Below, one piece after another: positions 27,538 through 36,217 of a stretch of DNA of 64,000 nucleotides. The stretch's first letter is position 1. The number at the start of each line of letters is the position of its first letter. The DNA comes from Dyadobacter sp. CY347 (lineage in GTDB: Bacteria; Bacteroidota; Bacteroidia; Cytophagales; Spirosomataceae): positions 1,426,001 to 1,490,000 of the forward strand of contig NZ_JAKFFT010000002.1 of NCBI RefSeq assembly GCF_021502655.1. Reading direction: 5' to 3'. The notes beneath the pieces are model-generated. The model was not told the DNA's origin. It ran no database searches and worked only from the letters and a program-made list of their open reading frames with translations. The position numbers and the translations under genes were made by a program.

Positions 27538-29379
27538 TTATTGAAGTGGAGCAATAGCAGGTGCAGAGATGTCAAAATCCCTCAATCTCAGCGGAACATT
27601 GCCGTTCGCACCAAAACGGAACACCGAAGAGTTTCCCGGAATATTCGGATAGTAACCGATCCGGAATTGAACTGTATTAAATGTCAGGTTCTCGTTTCTT
27701 AACCGCAAACCGATCCCATAACCCTGGTAAAGCGGACTTTTCCAGATTGATTCGGCACCATTGACCAAACCAATGTCTGCGAACACAAAATATGCAATAC
27801 GAAAGCCCAGCAAACTCTTATCCGAGAAGAAAACCGTTTCAGTGCCCAGAGTAAGCCGAGTCGTCCCGATAAGTTGTTCGCTGTTGATTCCCCTGATGCC
27901 CTGATCTCCGCTAATGTTCAGATAATCGAGCGGATCGCGGTTGACGCCGCGTGTGTAGCGGCCCGTTAGAAACTGACGGAAAAAGCTGTATCTGAATGGG
28001 ATAAGGTTGCTGATATAGTTGAGCTGCGCGCTGATCACGCCTTGCTGCGCTTTGGCTTCCTTAATGTAAGAACCAATGTTGAGCAAGCCATACATGTAAC
28101 CCAGGTTGTGCGCCAGATATTTCCCCGTTGCATATTGCAGGCCTGCATAACCGCGCGCTCCGAATTCTGTGTCTTCCCGTCCGGCTGTTAATGCAAACAA
28201 ATGTCCGACGGGAACGTCCTCCGTCCGCCCGAAACCGTAGATCAAGACGTCCCGTTTGTAATTTCGGTTGGAATAACCCAAGCTGAGAAGCGTGGCGCTT
28301 TTATTCCAATAAACCTTATTAATGTAGGGCGAAACCTCCGGGCGCTCTGTATAATGATATTTGTTATGCCGCGCCGCAACTACGATCCGCGAATTTTCCG
28401 CCAAACGGCTCGCCGGAAACGGGAATTTAAATGAGCGCCCGAGCCAGACATCATAGAAATTGAACCGGGTAGGAAATATAATGGGCTCTTCGGTGTCGCT
28501 GGGGTTCCTTTTGATCTGCCTGATCATGGATTGGCCGGCTTCAATTGACCCTGCATACTTTGTCTCATTGGTCAGGAATCGCCGGAAAAAACGGATAGAC
28601 CTGTCTTCCAGGTCGCGCTCATAAATAAAGCTTGCCTGGCCGGTAATGAATGTTTTTCCAATATACGGAACTGTGTAAATGGTCCGGAACTGGAATTTTT
28701 TACCCAGGTCATCATTCCCATCCCATCGGACCCGTGTGAGCTGGGAATGGGTCGTTCCACGCACATTGATATCCTCTACACCAACATTAAATTTATTGAA
28801 TGAGCTGAAACCGCCCCGGAAGTTGAGCGACCATGCATCCTGGACGAGCACAACCACATCCGCCATCCAGGTTACATCTTTTCTGGGCACCACAATGATA
28901 CGCGCATCGGTAATGGTTTTGTTGGTCCGCAGCAGACGCTCATTATCTTTCAGCATCTGTGCCTGAATGTCGTCCCCTTCAGAAAATAACAGAAAAGAAC
29001 GCCTTATAATGCCTTCACGGGTGTTTGTATGGAGGTTTTTACTAAGAAATTTTTCAAGCCTTTTACCCTCCCGCGTTGTGTCATAAACCGATTCGCCCAG
29101 AATGTCGAGCTGCCGGATGTATATTTTCCGGATCACCATTCCTTCGTAAGGCGTAAACGGGTTGGTTTCAATTTCCTTCACCTCCGTCACCTGGCCCTGG
29201 TTGTACACATCCCTGAACAGAAGCCTGTAAATCGCACGCGAAAATTTGGTTTTCGACATCCGTACTTTCAGGTTGGTATACCGAAGGCTGTCTCTGCTGT
29301 ACACTTTCAGGCTATCGGGGTTTTTTTGGGCCGAGGCATAGGTCGATAGCAGCAAAAACAACAGGACATATCTAATCAT
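27538..29379 (-). CDS. Outer membrane beta-barrel protein, Omp85/surface-antigen-like
   Basis: 613 residues from ATG 29379, which opens the signal peptide (MIRYVLLFLLLSTYASAQ). A longer frame from 29397 is less likely. After the signal, about 140 residues resemble POTRA-type repeats (GMVIRKIYIRQLDILGESVYD; TNKTITDARIIVVPRKD). A long beta-strand region follows with barrel-like DQGIRGINSEQLIGTTRLTLG. It resembles BamA/TamA-family proteins but does not end in an aromatic residue. Probably an outer membrane translocon or assembly factor; the client is unknown. Confidence 0.7.
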   Translation of the reverse strand: MIRYVLLFLLLSTYASAQKNPDSLKVYSRDSLRYTNLKVRMSKTKFSRAIYRLLFRDVYNQGQVTEVKEIETNPFTPYEGMVIRKIYIRQLDILGESVYDTTREGKRLEKFLSKNLHTNTREGIIRRSFLLFSEGDDIQAQMLKDNERLLRTNKTITDARIIVVPRKDVTWMADVVVLVQDAWSLNFRGGFSSFNKFNVGVEDINVRGTTHSQLTRVRWDGNDDLGKKFQFRTIYTVPYIGKTFITGQASFIYERDLEDRSIRFFRRFLTNETKYAGSIEAGQSMIRQIKRNPSDTEEPIIFPTRFNFYDVWLGRSFKFPFPASRLAENSRIVVAARHNKYHYTERPEVSPYINKVYWNKSATLLSLGYSNRNYKRDVLIYGFGRTEDVPVGHLFALTAGREDTEFGARGYAGLQYATGKYLAHNLGYMYGLLNIGSYIKEAKAQQGVISAQLNYISNLIPFRYSFFRQFLTGRYTRGVNRDPLDYLNISGDQGIRGINSEQLIGTTRLTLGTETVFFSDKSLLGFRIAYFVFADIGLVNGAESIWKSPLYQGYGIGLRLRNENLTFNTVQFRIGYYPNIPGNSSVFRFGANGNVPLRLRDFDISAPAIAPLQ

Positions 29380-29483
29380 GTGTACTTTCAATTCCAAACC
29401 AACAGACTAAACGATAAGGTACGAATGATAGATATAATAAGGTGTTGTAAACCGTTTCTTAAATTTAAATGTAAAAGGAATTA

Positions 29484-31166
29484 TTACTTTCCAGCGTCCA
29501 GTATGGCCTTAATTGTCTTTTCTGTTGCGCTGGGGGCCGATGCATTTTTGGATGCAAATTTACCGTTGGGACGGATCAGTGAGAAGGTTCCGGCATCCAG
29601 CGGGTTCAGGCGGAAGAGCAGGTCCATCATTTGGTTCGCATCCATGAATAAATGGGTTCCTTTCAGCTTGTGGCGCACAATGTATTGCCTTAGTAATGCC
29701 TCGGTAGGAACCACTTCTTCACCTGATAAATGCACAAACAGAAACACGACATCTTCCGGGACATTTGCTTGTAATGCAGGAATGTATTCAAGCTCTTCAC
29801 GGCTTCTGGCATCATCCAGGTTCCATTTTGTGAGATAAACCGTTTTGCCTTTATATTGATCCAGGACACGGTTAAACCAGCTCGTGCCGCGGTCATTGGA
29901 AGCAGCCAGAAAATAGCCCGGTAATACTTCGGTAGGCTCCGTTTTTACATTTTTATATTCAACAAATTTGCGGATATCTGCACTATCCTTCACTTCCAGC
30001 CGGACAATCTCATCCAGCGATTCCCGGAAAACCGGCAGGCTGCTGCGGGACTGAATGTGCTTGTTCAGATGCAGTTGTTGGGGGTATGTAAATCGGAAAA
30101 GATTTTTGGCGAGATAACGGATTTTGAGAAATTCAGTTGCGGTGCTATCAAAAAGATCTGCATAAATACGGCTCTCCCGCTCGTAGTTAAAAAGAATGTT
30201 CAGCACCGCCTCGTTTTTGGCAAACAGTTTGTTTAGGAAATCCAGGTCTGTTTTCTCTGCCAGACCATTTGCGATAATGTCATCCAGCCGTTGGTTTTCC
30301 GCCGACGTCAGGTTCACAGCATTGTTTTTGATCAATGTGGCCATCAGACGAACGGGCAGTGAATTGGTTTTGCTTGGATTTGTGTATTTGCGTTCCTCCA
30401 CTTTGAGGTCGGCATAATTCCCGAACCGGTTTGCCCAAATTACGCGCTGGGCAGTCAGTGGCGGCTCAGAAAGACGTTTAAGGCTGTCGAGTAGTGCTTT
30501 GCTAATGTCTGTCTGGTTGCTTAATGCGTGCTCGTACAAGATCTGCATCTGCTCCTCGTCCGTGATCGATTTCGCCCACTGGGACAATGTCGGGGAGGGA
30601 ACCGTGTTGGCTGCGGCTTGCTTTACGGCCGAAAGTCGCAGGGTTGCGCGCTGCTGCGCCATTTCCCGGGCAGCGGAAGCACTGTTTTCCCAGAAATTTT
30701 TGAAAAAATTGGAGCCTAAAAAACTGTTTGCGGCCAGTAATTTGTTTTCAGCGGCCAAATACTGGGCATACTGATTGTTCGCATCCGCATTTACCCCGGC
30801 AAAATAAAAAAGCTTGGAAGCCTTACCGAGTGAATCGCCGTCAAATGTAATCTCGACGGTTCCCGGTGAGCCAAGGAATGTTGTAAAAGCCTTTCCACCG
30901 TAATCCAGATAAAACTCTTCCTGCGGAAAAAGAATGGGAAGTGACACCCTGAAACTTCCGTCAGCTTCCAGCGGCGTCTGCTTGCTAAGCTCGGATTGGG
31001 GTTGTAAAATGTTATTTCGGGAAAACGTAATGACAGGAGCCTGCCTGTAAAGTCTGCCATTAAGGTTTAATATGCGCCCCTTAACGATCAGGGAATCAGT
31101 TGAAGCAGAAGAAAATGTAAAAAAGCCTGAAAAAATAATCGCCAGACCAATGAAGCGCATGCCCAT
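29484..31166 (-). CDS. Exported TlpA-like protein lacking the CxxC motif
   Basis: 560 residues with a signal peptide (MGMRFIGLAIIFSGFF...SSA). An N-terminal beta-rich part resembles DUF4369-type domains, then a long helical middle. The C-terminal 140 residues have the TlpA/thioredoxin layout, with GKTVYLTKWNLDDARSREEL where family members read GKVVYLDFWATWCGPC. No cysteine pair occurs there, so disulfide chemistry is excluded. Perhaps a binding or scaffold protein. It lies 27 bases after nuoC and may be transcribed with it. Confidence 0.72.
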   Translation of the reverse strand: MGMRFIGLAIIFSGFFTFSSASTDSLIVKGRILNLNGRLYRQAPVITFSRNNILQPQSELSKQTPLEADGSFRVSLPILFPQEEFYLDYGGKAFTTFLGSPGTVEITFDGDSLGKASKLFYFAGVNADANNQYAQYLAAENKLLAANSFLGSNFFKNFWENSASAAREMAQQRATLRLSAVKQAAANTVPSPTLSQWAKSITDEEQMQILYEHALSNQTDISKALLDSLKRLSEPPLTAQRVIWANRFGNYADLKVEERKYTNPSKTNSLPVRLMATLIKNNAVNLTSAENQRLDDIIANGLAEKTDLDFLNKLFAKNEAVLNILFNYERESRIYADLFDSTATEFLKIRYLAKNLFRFTYPQQLHLNKHIQSRSSLPVFRESLDEIVRLEVKDSADIRKFVEYKNVKTEPTEVLPGYFLAASNDRGTSWFNRVLDQYKGKTVYLTKWNLDDARSREELEYIPALQANVPEDVVFLFVHLSGEEVVPTEALLRQYIVRHKLKGTHLFMDANQMMDLLFRLNPLDAGTFSLIRPNGKFASKNASAPSATEKTIKAILDAGK

Positions 31167-31193
31167 ACATTAGTGATTTATCAATTTAAAACA

Positions 31194-31736
31194 TTAAGCC
31201 CTGTCCTCATTCTCAGGCAGCTGCTCAGAGACACCATCTTCATAACGAACATAAATGCCGTGATAACGGTCCTGAACCTTATAATCTTTTCTCAACGGGT
31301 GACCATTCCAATCCTCAGGCAGCAGGATCCTTCGCAGATCGGGGTGTCCATCAAAATGAATACCCATCAGATCAAATGCTTCTCTTTCATGCCAATCGGC
31401 TGTACGCCAGATGTTTGCTACGGACGCGACAACCGGTAACGACCCTTCATCCGAACTTCTTGCAAAAATTGTTTTGAGCATCAGATCATGCCCGTAGGGT
31501 ATGGAAGTAAGGTTGTAAATCAGTTCCATAGTCCCAGCAACGGGGCCATTATCCATGGCTGTGATACAAGCCAAATAATCAAAATACAAACGGTTGTCTC
31601 TATATAAAAAACCGAAGATTTCGGCGATACTGTCCACCGGAGCGATCAAAATGGGTTGTGGCCCTTTCGTGTCCGTTTCAATATTCCTATCCGAAAAAGT
31701 AGTGATAACCAGTTCCGAAATTTCCTGAAAAGTCAT
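31194..31736 (-). CDS. nuoC: NADH-quinone oxidoreductase subunit C
   Basis: 180 residues. The family signature is complete: HEREAFDLMGIHFDGHP followed by RRILLPEDWNGHPLRKDY. It forms part of the peripheral arm of complex I next to NuoB and NuoD. It starts 11 bases after nuoB. nuoD does not follow, so the rest of the complex must be encoded elsewhere. Confidence 0.93.
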   Translation of the reverse strand: MTFQEISELVITTFSDRNIETDTKGPQPILIAPVDSIAEIFGFLYRDNRLYFDYLACITAMDNGPVAGTMELIYNLTSIPYGHDLMLKTIFARSSDEGSLPVVASVANIWRTADWHEREAFDLMGIHFDGHPDLRRILLPEDWNGHPLRKDYKVQDRYHGIYVRYEDGVSEQLPENEDRA

Positions 31737-31747
31737 TTGAATTGAGT

Positions 31748-32272
31748 TTAGGCGATTGCAGTTTCTGCTGCTTCCATTTCCAGAAAAAGCTCAGGAGCAA
31801 GCGGATGTTCACCTTTGATTTTTTCCTGCAACTTCATAAAACCACCGATCAGGGCTTCGGGTCGGGGCGGACAGCCCGGAACGTATACATCTACCGGTAT
31901 GATCCTGTCAACACCCTTCACAACGTGATAGCCATGTTCCCAATAAGGCCCGCCACAATTTGAGCAGCTGCCCATCGAAATTACATAGCGCGGCTCAGGC
32001 ATTTGCTCATATAATCTCCTGATGCGGTCGGCCATTTTAAATGTTACCGTCCCAGCCACAATCATCACATCCGACTGGCGCGGGGAAGGGCGGGGAAGGA
32101 TACCAAAACGTTCCAAATCGTAATTTGACGCATATGCAGCCATCATTTCAATCGCGCAGCAAGCAAGGCCGAAACCCATCGGCCAGAGGGAAGACAGTCT
32201 CGCCCAGTTCATCAGATCCTCCGCATTTGTAAGAATAATGCCTCCGTCTCCCGTTTTTATTTTATCACTCAT
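31748..32272 (-). CDS. nuoB: NADH-quinone oxidoreductase subunit B
   Basis: 174 residues. It holds the terminal N2 [4Fe-4S] cluster of complex I. Ligand cysteines are Cys38-Cys39 ([10 protein letters not shown]), Cys103 ([11 protein letters not shown]) and Cys134 ([11 protein letters not shown]). Unusually for this window, a good Shine-Dalgarno sequence (TTTTAGGAGG) precedes the ATG. The gene normally follows nuoA, but here about 3.9 kb of unrelated genes lie between. Confidence 0.94.
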   Translation of the reverse strand: MSDKIKTGDGGIILTNAEDLMNWARLSSLWPMGFGLACCAIEMMAAYASNYDLERFGILPRPSPRQSDVMIVAGTVTFKMADRIRRLYEQMPEPRYVISMGSCSNCGGPYWEHGYHVVKGVDRIIPVDVYVPGCPPRPEALIGGFMKLQEKIKGEHPLAPELFLEMEAAETAIA

Positions 32273-32336
32273 CCTATATTTTCCTCCTAAAAATCCAGTG
32301 GTACAGATATTGCTTGTTAAGCTACATCAATGTATA

Positions 32337-32344
32337 CAAAAGTA
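32337..32344 (-). promoter_or_regulatory. Candidate -7 box for nuoBC
   Basis: TACTTTTG on the minus strand fits TAnnTTTG, 65 bases before nuoB. It suggests nuoBC has its own promoter, separate from nuoA. Confidence 0.4.
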
Positions 32345-32405
32345 ACCATATTTAGCAAAAATCTGTTTCAGGCTTTCATCACAAGCCATTCAACAACACA
32401 ACTCT

Positions 32406-33158
32406 ATGAAAAACAAATTACTTTTAAGCACCATTCTGACTACGATCATTTTCAGTAATGCGCAGGCACAAACGGACAGCACCGTGCGAATGTTCAAGAG
32501 CGGCATGGCCATTTACGCCGAGTTCGGAATGCTCCCTAATAATAAAACCATGCGCGAACAGCTTGACAGACTGCAAATTAAGCCGTTCACTTCCTTCATG
32601 GGTTCCATAGTCCTCGCCAAGCGGACCGAATCACAGCGCTGGTTTTCGGAAGGCAGGCTTATCCTGATGAACAGCACCAATTACACCACTGACAAAGATT
32701 CCAGGAAAGCCTATCTCAATGGCATTGGAATCGGAACGGATGGAGGGCCGAAGCTGGTCAACAGCCGTCGCTGGAATGTGCTGATTCCCATTGGTTTCGA
32801 CCTGATGTTATATCAACTAAAAATCAAAAGCAACCAGACTGCGACCATCGGCCAGGTAACGCAGAATCCGCAGTCCTACCAGCCAGTGCGGCTCCGGACC
32901 GGTAACATTAATGTCCACGCAGGGATTGGGGCAGATTATAAAATGAATGTGTTGCCGAAATGGCACGATCAGGTTTATTTGAGCGGAAAAGCATCATATC
33001 ATTTGCCTTTGCTCGGACGCAGGGACTGGAAAGGTGAGGATGTAACGATCAGTGACCTTTCGTCCCTCAAACTAAACCAGGTTTACCTTCAATTAGGTCT
33101 TGTATTTTTCCCAAAAAAGGATGCAAAGATGTGGAATGGAATGGGAAAACATCAATGA
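32406..33158 (+). CDS. Exported protein of unknown function, probably outer-membrane-linked
   Basis: 250 residues with a signal peptide (MKNKLLLSTILTTIIFSNAQAQ). The mature part has alternating strands with glycines (LNGIGIGTDGGPKLVN; NINVHAGIGADYKMNV; QVYLQLGLVFFPKK), suggesting a small beta-barrel or beta-sandwich. I do not recognise a family. It starts the stretch that separates nuoA from nuoB, is divergent from nuoB, and its stop faces that of the XRE gene two bases away. Confidence 0.7.
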   Translation: MKNKLLLSTILTTIIFSNAQAQTDSTVRMFKSGMAIYAEFGMLPNNKTMREQLDRLQIKPFTSFMGSIVLAKRTESQRWFSEGRLILMNSTNYTTDKDSRKAYLNGIGIGTDGGPKLVNSRRWNVLIPIGFDLMLYQLKIKSNQTATIGQVTQNPQSYQPVRLRTGNINVHAGIGADYKMNVLPKWHDQVYLSGKASYHLPLLGRRDWKGEDVTISDLSSLKLNQVYLQLGLVFFPKKDAKMWNGMGKHQ

Positions 33159-33160
33159 TT

Positions 33161-33505
33161 TCAGTCATCTTTTTTGCGTAGATCATCCAGCTGCCTTTCC
33201 AGTATTTTAATGTAGCTGTCTTTTTCTTCAATGACCCTGATCAGCGCAGATTGCCTACCCTTGGGATTCTCCGAAACGTCGGTATCCCGAGGGTTTTTCT
33301 TGCTTTTTGCATCGGAAATCAGTTCATCGACAGACACTTCCAGTATTTCCGAAAACTTTTTGAGCTGATCTATGGATGGGCGTGTTTTACCTCTTTCAAT
33401 GTCGGAATAGTTGGGTTGTGACATTCCGCTCAGAAACGCCATATACACTTGTGTAAGTCGTTTTTCCTCACGTTTTGCGAGTAAATTACTGGCAAATATG
33501 TTCAT
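33161..33505 (-). CDS. XRE-type helix-turn-helix regulator with C-terminal coiled coil
   Basis: 114 residues from ATG 33505; a longer frame from 33559 adds 18 unlikely residues. The HTH lies near residues 15-50 (TQVYMAFLSGMSQPNYSDIERGKTRPS), the Cro/CI pattern. It is followed by a linker rich in K, S and N and a terminal heptad helix (IEEKDSYIKILERQLDDL), probably for dimerisation. It is divergent from the C10 peptidase gene, and three TTATAAGCA repeats lie between them, so it probably regulates itself and the peptidase. Confidence 0.82.
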   Translation of the reverse strand: MNIFASNLLAKREEKRLTQVYMAFLSGMSQPNYSDIERGKTRPSIDQLKKFSEILEVSVDELISDAKSKKNPRDTDVSENPKGRQSALIRVIEEKDSYIKILERQLDDLRKKDD

Positions 33506-33593
33506 GATAGTGTGTTGAAAGTATGTAGTCACGGAAGGCATTCGGTGCGCAAAATCCATATTTTTTCTATGTCAACCAAGCTCCGAAAATCAA

Positions 33594-33643
33594 TTATAAG
33601 CAGTGGTTATATTTTATAAGCATTGGCTATTGACTTATAAGCA
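33594..33643. promoter_or_regulatory. Three phased TTATAAGCA direct repeats, candidate operator
   Basis: TTATAAGCA occurs at 33594-33602, 33614-33622 and 33635-33643, with start-to-start spacings of 20 and 21 bases (two DNA turns). The third copy extends to the palindrome CTTATAAG. They lie between the divergent XRE gene and peptidase gene, where a regulator would bind. Confidence 0.55.
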
Positions 33644-33740
33644 CAGCTTGTTGGATTGAAGTGTCATTACAAAGCAATTTTGCAAACCCACTCATCATCG
33701 CCCGAATTAATGCGGCGGGAGGGAGTCTTAACATGTGCAA

Positions 33741-34991
33741 ATGCTTATGAAAATACATTATCCAGCAGCTAGGACTGCGCTTTTTCTAATGATCATCGCC
33801 CTGGTATTTGCAAAATGCCATCGCGACGAACCGATCGGGAAATCAGAATCGTTAAAAGAGGCCAGGTTTGACTCTTTGCACGTTTCACTTATTGAAGCGT
33901 CTGAGGTTGCCTCCGCCGTAAATGCCACTGCAACAGGAGCAACTATTGATTCTTCCGCCAGAATAACAGGCGAAAGAAATGAAGTTGTAGATCAGGTGAC
34001 CATCAGGGATTCCGCAAACGGCACTCCGCTTCTCTATATTTTTAGGAAAACAAAAGGATTTGCAATTGTTTCGGCAGATTTCAGGGTTATGCCCATTCTT
34101 GCTTTTTCAGACAAGTCCGAGATTGACCCGCACAACATTCCCAACGGAATACAGGTTTGGTTGGAAACCGCTACGACCAAGATCAAAAGGGCCAAGGCCG
34201 ACAAATCACCGCCTCATCCCATTGTTCTCAAAGAATGGGAAAAATTTCTCAGCCGAAAACTGAGAGTCACCGATACCAATTGCATTGAATGGTATCAATA
34301 CGGGCAGTATCAGTGTAAGAATAAAATGACCATTAAGGGGCCATTGATATCCACGATATGGGGGCAGAATGCCCTGTCAACAACAAAACTTAGCACAGCC
34401 GGCAATTGTGATGGATGCCAGCGCAGGAGGGCTGGCTGCGGTCCGGTTGCAATGGCACAGCTTGAAGAATTTTATCATCCAAACCTTTTACGACCAAGAG
34501 TTTCCAACACAAGCTGTGATGCGGCCACTGCGGGTGAACATAGTTTAGGCGCAGTGATGAAGACAATGGGCGATAAGTCAAAGGCCAGTTATAATTATAT
34601 GGGTTCGTGCAATACATTCACTTGGCCTGCTGATGTAAAAAGCGGATTAAAGAGTTTCGGATTTTCAAGTGGTGGGTCTGCGAATGAAGCCTATAACCTC
34701 GCATTAATTAAAAGTGAGCTAAATACGAACCATCCATTGCTATTTTGGGGATCCACCTCTTTAAGTTGCTTCAATGATTATCATATTTGGGTGTGCGAAG
34801 GTTATCAATTTAGTGAATACAGCGAATTTGATTGTGCGACAAAGACATGCAAAGAGTGGTCGTATACTTTTTTAAGAATGAACTGGGGGTGGGATGGTGA
34901 ATGGAATGATTACTATGCATTCGGTAAGTATAATCCCGATGGCGACGATTACAATGGTAATTTGCATATCATTACAGGGATCAGGCCATAA
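33741..34991 (+). CDS. C10 family cysteine peptidase (streptopain-like) lipoprotein
   Basis: 416 residues from ATG 33741; in-frame GTG 33735 and ATG 33747 are also possible. A purine-rich Shine-Dalgarno-like tract lies at 33717-33725. A hydrophobic signal ends in LVFAKC, so it is probably lipid-anchored. A propeptide-like domain (to about residue 160) contains LLYIFRKTKGFAIVSADFRV, as in Spi-type propeptides. The catalytic cysteine is in RAGCGPVAMAQ (about residue 233), the histidine in DYHIWVCEGYQ (about 348) and the conserved NWGWDGEW near the end. It cleaves proteins outside the cell or in the periplasm. Two small lipoprotein genes follow directly. Confidence 0.85.
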   Translation: MLMKIHYPAARTALFLMIIALVFAKCHRDEPIGKSESLKEARFDSLHVSLIEASEVASAVNATATGATIDSSARITGERNEVVDQVTIRDSANGTPLLYIFRKTKGFAIVSADFRVMPILAFSDKSEIDPHNIPNGIQVWLETATTKIKRAKADKSPPHPIVLKEWEKFLSRKLRVTDTNCIEWYQYGQYQCKNKMTIKGPLISTIWGQNALSTTKLSTAGNCDGCQRRRAGCGPVAMAQLEEFYHPNLLRPRVSNTSCDAATAGEHSLGAVMKTMGDKSKASYNYMGSCNTFTWPADVKSGLKSFGFSSGGSANEAYNLALIKSELNTNHPLLFWGSTSLSCFNDYHIWVCEGYQFSEYSEFDCATKTCKEWSYTFLRMNWGWDGEWNDYYAFGKYNPDGDDYNGNLHIITGIRP

Positions 34992-35031
34992 TAGGTGTGG
35001 TTTAAAAATCAATCTGAACAGGTTTAGAGAT

Positions 35032-35493
35032 ATGAAACATTTCGAGAGATTCGTCGTCATTATTGTTGTTTTTTTGTTCACTGGTGGCTGTGACCGTAAG
35101 GACGATTTATTTGCAGCAGGACCGCTTTCTGCCCACCTTGTAGGAACCTGGATTTTAGATAAAATCGTAACACCAACACGGACATTGACAGGGGCGCAAA
35201 TGGGTTATTCTGAAAAAATGGTGCATCGGAATGAGGCTGATGGTGATGTGGAGCGTATTATTCGTGATGATACACTTTACGCAAGACACATATGTGCCCG
35301 AAACCCGGCCCCAATTTCAAGCAAAAAGCATAAAACAGTGCTGATGTCTTACAGGGGCGGACTTAACAGATTCTATAAAATAACGAAGCAGAGTGGAAAA
35401 CAGGACACGCTTGAAGCCTCTGATTATCTGCCAGAAATAGGAGGTGCTGCGGATACGGTCAAGTATTTCTACACCAATGCGATGCTTCTCTGA
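35032..35493 (+). CDS. Small lipoprotein downstream of the C10 peptidase, paralogue 1
   Basis: 153 residues from ATG 35032. The upstream extension to 34894 overlaps the peptidase gene and lacks a signal peptide. The lipobox is LFTGGC. The mature protein has KDDLFAAGPLSAHLVGTW and ILDKIVTPTRTLTGAQ, then TVLMSYRGGLNRFYKI. The GTW opening and strand-rich pattern resemble lipocalin-like small barrels, but I do not recognise the family. It starts 40 bases after the peptidase stop on the same strand. Secreted cysteine peptidases often have small inhibitors encoded alongside, so an inhibitor role is a reasonable inference, not an observation. Confidence 0.78.
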   Translation: MKHFERFVVIIVVFLFTGGCDRKDDLFAAGPLSAHLVGTWILDKIVTPTRTLTGAQMGYSEKMVHRNEADGDVERIIRDDTLYARHICARNPAPISSKKHKTVLMSYRGGLNRFYKITKQSGKQDTLEASDYLPEIGGAADTVKYFYTNAMLL

Positions 35494-35704
35494 TGATCCA
35501 TTGATGAAAGCAATCAATTCTCAATAGTTTGCGCTGTTACGAGGAATACCCAGACATCAGAAGGTTCCCTAAAACTATTAGGGATGTCGGAAGCTCTACA
35601 ATGAAGATGATACAGTGATAATTGCCAGGCTTGTCTGTCGAGAATTAAAGTAGTCTTATTGAACTTCAACTTTTACAAAAATTGTCAGCAATAAATTGAT
35701 CGCT

Positions 35705-36169
35705 ATGAGAAGCACTATCAAATTCTTAATGATCTCCATCCTAACAATCTTGACAGCCAACGGTTGTAAACGCGGTGACGATTTATTTGCTGGAGGGCCG
35801 CTTTCGACGCATTTAAATGGGACATGGAATTTAGAGAAAATTTTAACACCCACGCGCACGTTGACCGGATCGCAGATTGGTTATAACGAAAAACTGGTGC
35901 AAGTGCATGAGGGTGACGATGATGTAGACAAAGTTTACCGTAATGATACACTTTATGCTAAGCATATATGGGCGCGTACACCGGGTGTAATTACGAATGA
36001 CAAAAAGAAAACTGTGCTGATGTCTTATAGAGCTGGGCTTAAAAGGTTTTTTAAAATTGCCAAACAAAGTGGAAAACCGAGCACGCTTACCGCTTCTGAT
36101 TATTTGAAGGAAGTTGGAACAGCCGGGGATACGGTTACTTTTTTCTATTCTCAACCTATTCCTCGTTAA
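35705..36169 (+). CDS. Small lipoprotein downstream of the C10 peptidase, paralogue 2
   Basis: 154 residues from ATG 35705; a TTG nine bases upstream is less likely. The lipobox is LTANGC. The mature sequence repeats the previous protein block by block: GDDLFAGGPLSTHLNGTW, ILTPTRTLTGSQIGYNEKL, KKTVLMSYRAGLKRFFKIAK, LTASDYLKEVG. It is separated from its paralogue by 211 bases without a gene, so it may have its own promoter. Function unknown; same candidate role as its neighbour. Confidence 0.78.
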   Translation: MRSTIKFLMISILTILTANGCKRGDDLFAGGPLSTHLNGTWNLEKILTPTRTLTGSQIGYNEKLVQVHEGDDDVDKVYRNDTLYAKHIWARTPGVITNDKKKTVLMSYRAGLKRFFKIAKQSGKPSTLTASDYLKEVGTAGDTVTFFYSQPIPR

Positions 36170-36217
36170 CTAAACCTAATAATGATTTAGGTCTTGTTAG
36201 CTAAAAACTTTACTTTC

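Noticed and set aside
29484..31166. The CxxC-free TlpA-like gene as a pseudogene.
   Set aside because: The 560-codon frame is intact with a signal peptide and normal composition; only the active site differs.
35494..35704. A possible small gene or RNA between the two small lipoproteins.
   Set aside because: No open frame with a start and plausible product, and only a weak hairpin (CCCTAA...TTAGGG) was seen.
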